A stretch of DNA of 64,000 nt. It comes from Flavihumibacter sp. ZG627. Its GTDB lineage: Bacteria > Bacteroidota > Bacteroidia > Chitinophagales > Chitinophagaceae. The first letter of the stretch is position 1, and the number at the start of each line of letters is the position of its first letter. This document shows positions 44,726-54,237 of this stretch, piece by piece. The stretch lies in the NCBI RefSeq assembly GCF_000814325.1, contig NZ_JPHF01000001.1, positions 186,001 through 250,000 of the forward strand. The letters are read 5' to 3'. A program made the translations under genes and the position numbers. The notes beneath the pieces were generated by a model, which saw nothing but the letters and a program-made list of their open reading frames with translations, made no database searches and had not been told where the DNA came from.

Positions 44726-47104
44726 ATGGAATGTAAAGAATCAGACGAAATGGTTTTAAATAGTAAGCTTTCTTTTGCGCCCCTCATTGAAGCATGGAAA
44801 AGAAGCGCTGCAGAAGGTAGTGCAGGTAAACAAAAGCTTTACCAGAACTTGTTGGAAAGGGTATTAAAACATCCGGAACTTCTCCTGCCCATAGATAGCC
44901 CGGAACTTCTCACCGAACATGCTGAGTGGATTGATATTCTCATAAGCACCATCTTTCCGATTTCTTATTCGGAAGACAAAGATCTTTATGCTGTAGCAAT
45001 TCCATTTTCCTATAAAATAATATTCGCCAGCGCACTTTTTCGTAAACAATTTATGGATGAAAAGGGTGAGATACTTTCCATGCCCGACATCCCTTACCAG
45101 CAACCATTATCCGAAGACAAATGTTCTGTTGCCTATAAACTGATCCTATCCAAATTTTACGGACAGGAAATCCATGGGAATGTAACAGCCATTCACCATT
45201 ATCGCAACCCGGTAAATGGTATGATTAATTATATTGAACTGGAACTGGATACCACTTTTATTGATGTAAAGTCTCTTGCACCTTTACCTGAAATCGGTAA
45301 CAGTCTTCACTGTTGTAATATTGCCGAACTCGGCAAAATGAACCAGTTAAAGGATTTGCTGCCACTGGGTAATTTCCAGTTTGAGGGCCTGACAATTGTG
45401 CGCTTAAGGGATGTTACTCAAAGAGAAGTGATCAATAATATCAAATCTATCCTTCTCGAAGCCCGCTCTTATGAGGATGAAGAAGTTTTTTCAGAACTCC
45501 AGGAACAGGTTAGAGCCTTAATGGGAATGCCTGAATTGGATATGGGAATAACGCCGTTCTTCCGTATTAACGATAACTATTTTTTATCCGAACAGTTTGG
45601 TGGCCATAGTATGATGGTTACAAATTCTGAACAGGGTATTTCCATCCGTGAATCACTCTGTAAAGAATTCCTGGAATTGTTCCGCGAAAGCGAAACACCG
45701 GTGCTTTTCAGTGAAATAAATGCAAAACAGATTCTCGATCATCCTTTTCTGTCAAGGCTCCCCCATCAGGGTTATTATAGCGCTGCTTTTTATCCATTAA
45801 AATCAAAGGGTAAACTGCTGGGAGTTTTATCAGTGGTACATCCGCAGGAAGGCAAGATACAACGACAGCATCTGGCGCAATTGAATCCTGCCCTGCCTTT
45901 GTTTGTCCTGGCAATAGAGAAAGGTGCTGAAATACTTAGTAATGAAGTAGATAAGATCATTAAAAAGCATTTTACGGCAGTACAATCTTCCGTTGAATGG
46001 AAATTTACAGAAGCAGCTGTTCATTACCTGACCAATAAAAAGAATGGCATAAAAGCGAAGATCGAACCTATTTTTTTCGATCATGTCTTCCCCTTATATG
46101 GCGCCGTCGATATTCGCAATTCTTCAATAGAGCGGGTAAAAGCTATCCAGCTAGATCTGATTGAACAACTAAATTTAGCTGGTAAAATTGTTCGCAAAGC
46201 TCAGGAGATCAGTCCCTTACCAATATTGCAGGAGGTTTCTTACCGCATTGATAAGTATTTGTACAACGTTTCAAATATTCTCTTTTCAGGAGATGAACTG
46301 ATCATCGATAAATTCCTGAAAAATGAAGTAATCGAATTATTTGAGCATCTCAAAGTTGTGCTTCCAACTGTTTCAAATGATATAGATATTTATCTGTCGC
46401 GTATTGATCCCCGGATCAGGCTACTTGTGGAAAACAGGCATAAATATGAAGAAAGCATAACACTTATTAATCAGGAAATAGCCAGATTCCTCGACCAGGA
46501 ACAAGAGCAGGCGCAGAAGATTTATCCTCATTATTTTGAACGTTTCGTAACAGACGGTGTAGATTTTAATATGTATATAGGGCAGTCAATCTCACCCGAA
46601 CATCCATTTGATACTTTCTACCTCAAGAACCTCAAGATGTGGCAACTCACCACACTTACCCGTGCCGCAAAAATTGTGAATGAATTGCAGCAGAGGTTAA
46701 GCAAGCCTCTTCAAACTACACAACTGATACTGGCACATAGTCTTCCCATCTCCATCAGTTTCCGGACTGCCGAACGAAAATTCGATGTGGAAGGGGCCTA
46801 TAATATGCGCTACGAAATCATTAAAAAAAGAATTGATAAAGTTCACCTGAAAGATTCTAATGAGCGATTGACTCAAACAGGCAAACTGGCTATCGTTTTT
46901 TCACAGCCTCGCGAAGCAGCTGAATACCTCGATTACATTGAATTCCTCCAAAATCAGGGATTGCTTCTCAAAGATCTCGAACAACTGGAATTGGAGGAAT
47001 TGCAGGGAGTCATCGGACTTAAAGCACTTCGTGTAGGGATCAATATGGAAGGCCCTGCAAGAAATGAATCAGTTTCAACTCTTGAGGTTAAGGAACATCA
47101 ATGA
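44726..47104 (+). CDS. Large GAF-like cytosolic protein, function unknown
   Basis: A 792-residue product with no signal peptide or membrane helix. I recognise a GAF-like region around residues 320-400 (ETPVLFSEINAKQILDHPFLSRLP, in parts, then YYSAAFYPLKSKGKLLGVLSVVHP), which has the usual GAF pattern of a final strand with G-x-L-x-x. The rest is long and mostly helical with alternating charged residues; no kinase, cyclase or DNA-binding motif is visible. The protein ends LEVKEHQ. It seems to be a Bacteroidota-specific conserved protein, perhaps a signal-sensing scaffold. Stop codon directly abuts the stop of the convergent barrel gene at 47105. An alternative start lies at 44750. Confidence 0.75.
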   Translation: MECKESDEMVLNSKLSFAPLIEAWKRSAAEGSAGKQKLYQNLLERVLKHPELLLPIDSPELLTEHAEWIDILISTIFPISYSEDKDLYAVAIPFSYKIIFASALFRKQFMDEKGEILSMPDIPYQQPLSEDKCSVAYKLILSKFYGQEIHGNVTAIHHYRNPVNGMINYIELELDTTFIDVKSLAPLPEIGNSLHCCNIAELGKMNQLKDLLPLGNFQFEGLTIVRLRDVTQREVINNIKSILLEARSYEDEEVFSELQEQVRALMGMPELDMGITPFFRINDNYFLSEQFGGHSMMVTNSEQGISIRESLCKEFLELFRESETPVLFSEINAKQILDHPFLSRLPHQGYYSAAFYPLKSKGKLLGVLSVVHPQEGKIQRQHLAQLNPALPLFVLAIEKGAEILSNEVDKIIKKHFTAVQSSVEWKFTEAAVHYLTNKKNGIKAKIEPIFFDHVFPLYGAVDIRNSSIERVKAIQLDLIEQLNLAGKIVRKAQEISPLPILQEVSYRIDKYLYNVSNILFSGDELIIDKFLKNEVIELFEHLKVVLPTVSNDIDIYLSRIDPRIRLLVENRHKYEESITLINQEIARFLDQEQEQAQKIYPHYFERFVTDGVDFNMYIGQSISPEHPFDTFYLKNLKMWQLTTLTRAAKIVNELQQRLSKPLQTTQLILAHSLPISISFRTAERKFDVEGAYNMRYEIIKKRIDKVHLKDSNERLTQTGKLAIVFSQPREAAEYLDYIEFLQNQGLLLKDLEQLELEELQGVIGLKALRVGINMEGPARNESVSTLEVKEHQ

Positions 47105-49732
47105 TTAAAACTGGTATCCCAGTGAAATAAAGGGGATACCACCATCATCAGACCATGCATAATTAGCAGTAACAACAAATGCGCCGGCAGGAGCCAGCCA
47201 AACCCCAGCTCCATAGCCCCGATGCCATTTGTCAGAATTTTCTCCTTTCACCCAAACCCTTCCTATATCATGAAAGGCCAGGATTCCCAATGTTCCCGGC
47301 AGGATATAGCCTTTTATATAGGCCAGCTTTAAACGAAGGTCGAAATTATTATAAAACATTTTTTTGCCTGCAAAACGGTATTTACGAAAACCCCGAAGGT
47401 TTTCTGAGCCTCCCAGGAACTGCGATTGAAAGAATTCAGGTTTTCCTCCGTTTATTCCACCGCCAACACGCCCAGCCAATACCAATTCGCTTTTTTTATG
47501 GAGCGTTGTATAAACTGAAAAGTCGGTATTCAATTGGCTGAATGAAAATGCGTTCCTACCCAGGCCATCTGCCCAGTTAATTATATTAGACCACTTAATT
47601 CCTCTTCCCGGCATGGCCTCATGGTTGCGAGTATCAAGATTTGTTTGTAGCTGAATTCCCACATAAGACTTCTTCGAAAACAATCTTTCTGGGTCCAGTC
47701 CTGATCCAGGATCTAATCCACCATTTGGGTCATCAAGATATTTTCCTTTATTATCATCTTCATCTATACGGTAATGTTGAAAAACAGGGCCCAGAAGGAG
47801 GCAAAATGATTTGCCTGGATTTGCTTTCAGGTGAGCGCCGAATTCTGCCAGATTGAATCTACTACGGTAATAACTGATTTTCTTGCTGCCCGTATCCGGA
47901 AACAAGGTTTCATTGCCATAACCAAAAAAATTCTGGACATAATTGGGCGCCTTCAGATTTGCCGCAACCCTCAGATCAAGTTTTCTGTGAGTGCTAAATG
48001 GTACAGGAATAATGTCCACCGCATCCAATTGGTATCTGAAACTGTATGCCCCGGAACCCAGCGCATGATTGCCTGTTAATATTTGCCGGATCGCATAAGG
48101 TTCTTTACGAAATCCATGGCGTATCCTGCGAAATCCTGCCCCCAGGAAAATGCCATCATCAGGATTGAATGCCACTGACAAGAGGGGAGCAGTAACATTG
48201 TACCTGAAGCTCCTCGGCGAATATGCATGTATGGTAGTATCAGAGGAAAAATTCCTGCGAAATTCTTTGCCCAGATCACTAAAATTGGCTTCAGCAAGAT
48301 GATCATACCAACGGATATTCTTTGGTCGGGCCACCAGTTTGTCAGACATCAGACTGTCTTTACCTTTTCCACTGATAATTCGTACAATGGGCCCATGGGT
48401 AGATTCGCCTTCCAAATGAAAGATATCATCACCATTCATTCCATACAACCTTAGTTCATTGGTTAGCTCCGGGTCGATCTTCCTCTCATATAATTTCCTT
48501 GACCGTTGTCCCTGTTTATTTATATTAAACATCTGTACCAGTAGCATGCCATCCTGCTGCCATTCAAGTTCAAACCATTCGCGCTCATTCGATCCCGTTA
48601 GTGTGATGATCTTTGAAAGAAAGCGATAATATTCAAGCATTTCATCAGAGAGATGTTTTCTACGTTGTTTCAGTTTGGATCCAATATCCATACCGTGCAA
48701 CATTCTTATTTCCCCTGGCTGCTCCTGAATGGCGGCATCAATAACGCTGTCGGTCATGCGTTTCAGGAATTCATCAACGGTAACTTTCCAGGTTGCCTCA
48801 TCGGGTTCATTCAGGTAAAGTCGGTCAAAAAAACGAGCATTGAAATTAAAGGTCCTTATATCTCTTGCTCTGGCGTGGAAACCCTGAAACTTTGGTTGTA
48901 ACCAATTTCTGCTGATAATGCCAGGAAGGAAACCATTGTTTATAAAAAATGGCTGGTCGCGGTCGCGGGGTATCGGGTAATAAATGGTTTCGTCACTTGT
49001 TTTATTCCGGCCCCATCGCCATTGATCCTCATGCCGGTCAAAATCCATAATAAACATGTCAAGGGTCCTTGCCACAAGTACCGCACGCTGGTTTACCCTG
49101 TTATCATTGTCTTCCAACAACTCCTCCAGTAAATTCTCGCTGTTCCAGGTCTTCGAAACTCCCTCGGGTTCACGTGGTTCAAGCAGGAAAAGACCATTGG
49201 CAAATGTCTTTTGATAGATGCCCAAAGCTGTATCATCGGGCACATAATACAATTTAGGTACCAGGTGTGGAATACCGGCTGCTGCCGCTAAAGGTGGAAC
49301 CGATAAGGCTGCAAAGGGATAAGAAGCAGATATGCCATCCACCACCGCATCTTTAATGAACGTTTCGCGTAAGTTTTCTGGTAAAGTCTTATCCGGATAT
49401 TTTTCCACGCTTCGCAAAGCATATTCTTTTCCTGAACTGTCTTCAAGTCTTAATGATCGCGATTGCATTCCGCCTCCCTGTTTTACCGGCTTTAATCCTC
49501 CAAATTGTGTGCGGATATCCAGCACCGGAACCCTTACCGGACTAATCCATTCAGGACGATAATTAGCTCCCAACAACCATTTTTTAAATGGACCAGCTTT
49601 ATAAGCAGGAGCAGCTATAACGGTTACAGAATCGGGAAAAATCTTTCCTCTTCCACTGAGAGTCTGCGCCTCCACATGCAGCATTGTGAGCTGTAACATT
49701 ATAGCAAATGAGAAACTGAAAAGCTTTTTCAT
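47105..49732 (-). CDS. Kinase-like periplasmic domain fused to an Omp85-type outer-membrane barrel
   Basis: An 875-residue secreted protein (signal peptide ending LHVEAQ). The C-terminal part, from about residue 520, is a surface-antigen/Omp85-type barrel, including GGSENLRGFRKYRFAGKKMFY and the ending IPFISLGYQF. The N-terminal part (about 85-265) has features of a protein-kinase-like fold of the CotH/HipA kind: GKEYALRSVEKYP (108-113), then MDFDRHEDQWRWG (229-241) and YYPIPRDRDQPFF (251-263), resembling the HxDxxxxN and D-x-D metal motifs. The assignment of the N-terminal domain is inference. Its ATG overlaps the stop of the upstream lipoprotein gene (ATGA), indicating coupling. Confidence 0.78.
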   Translation of the reverse strand: MKKLFSFSFAIMLQLTMLHVEAQTLSGRGKIFPDSVTVIAAPAYKAGPFKKWLLGANYRPEWISPVRVPVLDIRTQFGGLKPVKQGGGMQSRSLRLEDSSGKEYALRSVEKYPDKTLPENLRETFIKDAVVDGISASYPFAALSVPPLAAAAGIPHLVPKLYYVPDDTALGIYQKTFANGLFLLEPREPEGVSKTWNSENLLEELLEDNDNRVNQRAVLVARTLDMFIMDFDRHEDQWRWGRNKTSDETIYYPIPRDRDQPFFINNGFLPGIISRNWLQPKFQGFHARARDIRTFNFNARFFDRLYLNEPDEATWKVTVDEFLKRMTDSVIDAAIQEQPGEIRMLHGMDIGSKLKQRRKHLSDEMLEYYRFLSKIITLTGSNEREWFELEWQQDGMLLVQMFNINKQGQRSRKLYERKIDPELTNELRLYGMNGDDIFHLEGESTHGPIVRIISGKGKDSLMSDKLVARPKNIRWYDHLAEANFSDLGKEFRRNFSSDTTIHAYSPRSFRYNVTAPLLSVAFNPDDGIFLGAGFRRIRHGFRKEPYAIRQILTGNHALGSGAYSFRYQLDAVDIIPVPFSTHRKLDLRVAANLKAPNYVQNFFGYGNETLFPDTGSKKISYYRSRFNLAEFGAHLKANPGKSFCLLLGPVFQHYRIDEDDNKGKYLDDPNGGLDPGSGLDPERLFSKKSYVGIQLQTNLDTRNHEAMPGRGIKWSNIINWADGLGRNAFSFSQLNTDFSVYTTLHKKSELVLAGRVGGGINGGKPEFFQSQFLGGSENLRGFRKYRFAGKKMFYNNFDLRLKLAYIKGYILPGTLGILAFHDIGRVWVKGENSDKWHRGYGAGVWLAPAGAFVVTANYAWSDDGGIPFISLGYQF

Positions 49733-50592
49733 GGCTGTTTTGTTTCTGTGATCACAACTGCTTTTCGATAAGGAAAAAATAGTAAAGAGGCCTTGGATTG
49801 GCGACCTTCATTGGCAATATACATATCACCATTAGGCGCAAAACAAATGGCCTCCGGCTGCTGAAATAAATCGCCATTGATATTATATACCGCTTCCAGC
49901 TTTCCATTGGGCGCACACTCCAATAACACTTTCCCGATTGAGGCAATTATATATATTCTCTTTGTCAAAGGGTGGAATGCTGCTGCTGAGGGTTGGCATT
50001 CAATGGTATCATCTTTTCCCATACTTCGAATGGTTCGTATCGGAATCGAAAAAGCAGGTTCTTCAAGGTAGCTGTGAGTGCGAAGATCAAACCTCCATGC
50101 ATTAATGGTGTCGGCATTTCTGCCACATGTTTTGCAAAATAATAATAATTGATTCCGTTCAGGGTCATATACCATACTCTCAAATTCCGTATAGCGGGGA
50201 AAACTTCCATAATAAACCTGCTGCTCCGAAAAATTATCATCATCAAGCAGGTGAAGATTGCCATTGCTTTCAAGTACATAATATCCCTCTGGGGTGTAAA
50301 CTAATTCCTCATAATCCGCCTTCTTTCCAAAAGGCCGTTTTTCAATGTCACCAGTAAGTGGATTTAATAAAAAGGCTACTCCCAATTCATCATTAATTGC
50401 AATTAATTCACCCGGCGACCGGAAGCTGATGCCTGATATCTCACGCAAAGATTTTTTAAGCAGTAGTGTTGAGCAAGGCTCCATTTCATACCCCTCCAAA
50501 GCAGGAACAAAAGATCTCCCTCCCAGACGGTTGCAGGCAACTGACAAAATGCATATTGCCAACACTGTTATTAAAGGGGGTATCCTGCGCAT
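49729..50592 (-). CDS. SdiA-regulated-like beta-propeller lipoprotein
   Basis: A 287-residue lipoprotein (ICILSVACN, lipobox S-V-A-C) with repeated blades resembling the SdiA-regulated/NHL-type propeller: ISGISFRSPGELIAINDE, GYYVLESNGNLHLLDDD, FESMVYDPERNQLLLFCKTC and PEAICFAPNGDMYIANEGR. Such proteins are often secreted and may bind glycans, phytate or other ligands; function here is unknown. Its stop codon overlaps the start of the kinase-like/barrel gene by four bases, so the two form a translationally coupled pair. It is divergent from the HD/PycTM-like gene, with 67 bases between the start codons. Confidence 0.8.
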   Translation of the reverse strand: MRRIPPLITVLAICILSVACNRLGGRSFVPALEGYEMEPCSTLLLKKSLREISGISFRSPGELIAINDELGVAFLLNPLTGDIEKRPFGKKADYEELVYTPEGYYVLESNGNLHLLDDDNFSEQQVYYGSFPRYTEFESMVYDPERNQLLLFCKTCGRNADTINAWRFDLRTHSYLEEPAFSIPIRTIRSMGKDDTIECQPSAAAFHPLTKRIYIIASIGKVLLECAPNGKLEAVYNINGDLFQQPEAICFAPNGDMYIANEGRQSKASLLFFPYRKAVVITETKQP

Positions 50593-50659
50593 ACTGCAAG
50601 TTAGTAACTCTGCACAATGCTTGGTTAATTGCTTTAATTTAGTAGCCCAAACCCGGATT

Positions 50660-51973
50660 ATGGATCAGCAGAGCAAAATTCTTGAATCTTCGGAACAATA
50701 TGTGCGCCAGTTATTTGAACAAAAAGTTCCGGCAGCATATTATTTCCATGATCTGCTACATACCGTTGCCGTTGCGAAAGCTGCCCGTTTGATGGCCGAT
50801 CATTACAAATTGGAGGGGGAAGATTTTCTGGCCCTTATGCTCGCTGCCTGGTTTCATGACACCGGATATAGCAGGCAATATGCGGAACATGAATTAGCAA
50901 GTGTGGAGATCGCAAGAGATTTCCTGGTGCCTGAAAAAATCAGCGCTGAATTATTCAACCTGGTGGAAGGATGCATCCTTGCAACACGAATGCCCCAGGC
51001 GCCTCTTAAACTGATTGAACAAATCCTTTGTGATGCAGATCTTTTTCACCTGGGCACTGAACACTTTGAAGAACAGACCCGGCTTCTGAGGAAAGAGATT
51101 AATACAGTTACTGATAAAGAAATCACTAAAAAGGACTGGAGAAAAATCAATGTCCGCTTTCTGGAAAAACACAACTATTTCACTGAGTTTGCACGGCATC
51201 ATCTTGATCCGGGCAAGAAGAAAAATCTCGATGAACTTCAACCACCTTTACCAGTTATTAAAAGGAATATTGCCCCCAAAAAGGAAGGAACAAAACGCCG
51301 GAAAGAAATTCCTCTTACAGATTCTAAACCTGTGAGTATTGAAGTTATTGATCTTGCCCACAAACCAGTAGCAGACTCTTCCCTTTCCCCGGGCGCACCT
51401 GCAAATCCGGATAAGAGCAAGAAAAGTAAACTCGCAGATCCCCGGCCCGAGAGAGGTATCGCCACCATGTTCAGGATTATGAGTGAGAACCATATTAACC
51501 TCAGTCAGATGGCCGACAGTAAGGCTAATATCATGATCTCTGTTAATACAATTGTTCTCTCTATCCTTGTTTCAGTTTTACTCGGCAAACTCCAATATTA
51601 CCCCCAATTCATTCTACCCACTTTTCTGCTTGCGTCCTCCTGCCTTGGGGCTGTGGTATTTGCCATATTTGCCACCAGGCCAAATGTAACAAAGGGTTAT
51701 TTTTCTGAAGAAGATATTCGCCATAAGAAAGTAAATCTCCTCTTCTTCGGAAACTTTTTCAAGATGGAACTCCCCGATTACGAATGGGCTATGAAAGAAA
51801 TGATGAAGGACTCTGAATACCTCTATGGTAGTATGATTAAAGATATCTACTACCTTGGCAAAGTGCTGGCACGAAAATATCATTATCTCCGCATTTCCTA
51901 TAATGTCTTCATGTTTGGATTGATCATCGCCGTGCTGGCTTTTGGGGTTGCCGCATTCATGGGGAATAAATAA
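50660..51973 (+). CDS. HD phosphohydrolase fused to a Pycsar-effector-like membrane domain
   Basis: A 437-residue product with two parts. The N-terminal half (1-185) is an HD-domain metal phosphohydrolase: His34 (DLLHT), His66-Asp67 (AWFHDTGYSRQYAEHE) and Asp125/127 (LCDADLFH). A charged linker follows. The C-terminal part (about 265-437) resembles the PycTM/DUF5706 membrane domain of Pycsar defence effectors, with SQMADSKANIMISVNTIVLSI, membrane helices around 292-309, 319-337 and 414-433, and FATRPNVTKGYF. No pyrimidine cyclase gene is adjacent. ATG at 50660 gives the natural N-terminus; the open frame extends upstream into the divergent gene. FUSC follows 14 bases later, probably co-transcribed. 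Confidence 0.83.
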   Translation: MDQQSKILESSEQYVRQLFEQKVPAAYYFHDLLHTVAVAKAARLMADHYKLEGEDFLALMLAAWFHDTGYSRQYAEHELASVEIARDFLVPEKISAELFNLVEGCILATRMPQAPLKLIEQILCDADLFHLGTEHFEEQTRLLRKEINTVTDKEITKKDWRKINVRFLEKHNYFTEFARHHLDPGKKKNLDELQPPLPVIKRNIAPKKEGTKRRKEIPLTDSKPVSIEVIDLAHKPVADSSLSPGAPANPDKSKKSKLADPRPERGIATMFRIMSENHINLSQMADSKANIMISVNTIVLSILVSVLLGKLQYYPQFILPTFLLASSCLGAVVFAIFATRPNVTKGYFSEEDIRHKKVNLLFFGNFFKMELPDYEWAMKEMMKDSEYLYGSMIKDIYYLGKVLARKYHYLRISYNVFMFGLIIAVLAFGVAAFMGNK

Positions 51974-51987
51974 GAGAACAGTTATTC

Positions 51988-54237
51988 ATGATCGATTATA
52001 TCCGCGCGTATAAAAAATACAGCAGCAGCTATTATGTATCTGAAGGTGTGCGCACAACCTCTGGCGTTATGATACCCCTGTTAACGGCTAGCTACTTCGG
52101 TGAATTACGCATGGGCATCGCACTTGGACTGGGCGCAATGTGCGTGGCGCTCACCGATAATACAGGCCCAATCCACCACCGGAAAAATGGTATGGTTGCA
52201 GCCCTGGTACTGATTTTTATTATGGCTTTGCTTACAGGTTTCGCAATGAATTGGCCTGTTCTGCTGGCATTGCTGATTGGCGTAATGGGATTCGCCTGCT
52301 CCATTATTGGCGTATATGGCGTGAGGGTGGCTGCTGTTGGTGTAGCCGGCCTCTTAGTTATGATACTAAGTATTGATGAACGGAATAATACAGACGATGT
52401 TATACGAAATGCATTCCTCGTGGCGGCAGGCGGATTGTTCTACCTCATACTCAGTTTGTTGCTTTATAAACTGCGGCCTTATAAGCTTATCCAACAAGCA
52501 TTAGGTGACGCGCTTATCTCTACAGGCGATTATCTTCGTTCCAGAGCCGCCTTCTATGAAAATGGAGTTGATTATGAAAATACCTACAAGAATATTCTGG
52601 AACAACAGGTTCAGGTTCACAATAAACAAAACCTAGTACGTGAAATGCTATTCAAAACCCGCGATATTGTTCGGGAATCCACACATACCAGCCGGATCCT
52701 GATGATGATTTTCCTTGATAGTGTTGATTTGTTCGAAAGGGTAATGACCTCACAGCAGGATTATAAGCAACTGCATGAACAAATGGATGACACCAATCTA
52801 CTTCCGGCTTTCCGTAACATAATATTGAAACTGGCAGCCGAAACCGAAGATATCGGCCTTGCTCTGCAGGAAGGTAAGGCATCATCTCCGGATACCGACC
52901 TGGAGCGAGAAATCAGAAGCGTAGAGGAGAATTTTCTGAAGCTTCGAATTTCGGCTATGGATGATAGTAATATAGAAGGCTTTATTGGCATGCGTCATAT
53001 ACTGAATAGCCTTAAAGATCTGTATGCCCGCATAGAAACACTCCATCGCTATACCAGCTTTGATCAAAAAATAAGTGATAATTTCAAACGACAGATTGAA
53101 TACTCCAAATTTGTTTCACCAAGCGATTTCAACAGCAAATTATTGCTGAATAACCTTAATGCAGATTCCAATATTTTCAGGCATTCCATTCGGGTTGCCA
53201 TATCATTGGTTGCTGGCTATTTCCTCAGCCTCGTATTGCCGGTTGAACACGGTTACTGGATATTGCTCACCATCCTGGTAATTTTAAAGCCGGCTTATAG
53301 CCTAACCAAACAACGAAACCTCCAACGTTTGGGAGGTACTTTTGCCGGGGCTGTTATCGGGACTGTTTTCCTGCTGTTTATTAAAGATGAAAGGGCGTTG
53401 CTTACTATACTAATTCTCGGCATGATCATCGCCTATAGCATGGTTCGCCTTAAATATATGGTAAGTGTCATTGCTATGACCGTTTACATTCTTATAGCCT
53501 TTCATTTCCTGAAACCTGGCGACTTCACGGAGGTTTTACGCGACCGGCTGATTGATACTATTGCGGGTTCTGCCATAGCATTTATTGCCACCTTTGCAGT
53601 GCCACCACGCTGGGAACATGAACAGATCCAGGATCTGCTTCGCGAAACCCTCAAGGCTATCCGGAATTATTTCAATTTTATAAGTAAACCTTTTATCAAC
53701 GAACCTCTCACTAATCTGGATTATAAACTTCATCGTAAAGAGGCCTTTGTAAAGTTGGCAAATCTGTCAGATGCATTCCAGCGAATGCTAAATGAGCCGC
53801 GAAGGCAGCAAAAGAAAGTGCAGGTTATTCACCAGATGGTTGTTAGCAATCACATGCTGGCATCACATATTGCAACTCTTTCATCATATAGAAAACTGGC
53901 AGAACAATATGCAAGCGATAATTTCAGGCATATAATCCGTGCTTCATGCAAGCATCTGGAAATTGCAGAACAAACCCTGAGAAAGGATGACATTATTTCA
54001 AAATCTCCCAACGATGAGGAAAACTTCCTGATCCGTGAAGAACTGAAAATACTGTTGCAGCAACGCCTTCATGAACTGTCGGAGGGTAGCCTTGATACTA
54101 GTATCAGAAGGCGTTTCTCAGAACTTAAGACAATTGCCGACCAGTTTGAATACATAAATAAGATCAGTATTGAATTGGAGCGACTTGCAGTGAAACTATC
54201 ATTTAATTCAGACCACCAAGCATCTCGCGTAGTTTAA
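51988..54237 (+). CDS. FUSC-family inner membrane protein (YccS/YhfK-like)
   Basis: A 749-residue membrane protein of the FUSC/aromatic-acid-exporter group. It has two blocks of membrane helices (about 20-160 and 395-535) each followed by a long cytosolic helical region, the usual duplicated layout. Features include SGVMIPLLTASYFGELRMG, DNTGPIHHRKNGM, and in the second block VEHGYWILLTILVILKPAYS and QRLGGTFAGAVIGTVF. Substrates are unknown; relatives export aromatic acids or act in stress. It overlaps convergent korA by 35 bases and follows the HD/PycTM-like gene by 14. Confidence 0.88.
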   Translation: MIDYIRAYKKYSSSYYVSEGVRTTSGVMIPLLTASYFGELRMGIALGLGAMCVALTDNTGPIHHRKNGMVAALVLIFIMALLTGFAMNWPVLLALLIGVMGFACSIIGVYGVRVAAVGVAGLLVMILSIDERNNTDDVIRNAFLVAAGGLFYLILSLLLYKLRPYKLIQQALGDALISTGDYLRSRAAFYENGVDYENTYKNILEQQVQVHNKQNLVREMLFKTRDIVRESTHTSRILMMIFLDSVDLFERVMTSQQDYKQLHEQMDDTNLLPAFRNIILKLAAETEDIGLALQEGKASSPDTDLEREIRSVEENFLKLRISAMDDSNIEGFIGMRHILNSLKDLYARIETLHRYTSFDQKISDNFKRQIEYSKFVSPSDFNSKLLLNNLNADSNIFRHSIRVAISLVAGYFLSLVLPVEHGYWILLTILVILKPAYSLTKQRNLQRLGGTFAGAVIGTVFLLFIKDERALLTILILGMIIAYSMVRLKYMVSVIAMTVYILIAFHFLKPGDFTEVLRDRLIDTIAGSAIAFIATFAVPPRWEHEQIQDLLRETLKAIRNYFNFISKPFINEPLTNLDYKLHRKEAFVKLANLSDAFQRMLNEPRRQQKKVQVIHQMVVSNHMLASHIATLSSYRKLAEQYASDNFRHIIRASCKHLEIAEQTLRKDDIISKSPNDEENFLIREELKILLQQRLHELSEGSLDTSIRRRFSELKTIADQFEYINKISIELERLAVKLSFNSDHQASRVV

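Noticed and set aside
50660-54237. Complete Pycsar defence system
   Set aside because: Only an effector-like domain is present; no uridylate or cytidylate cyclase gene was found in the neighbourhood.
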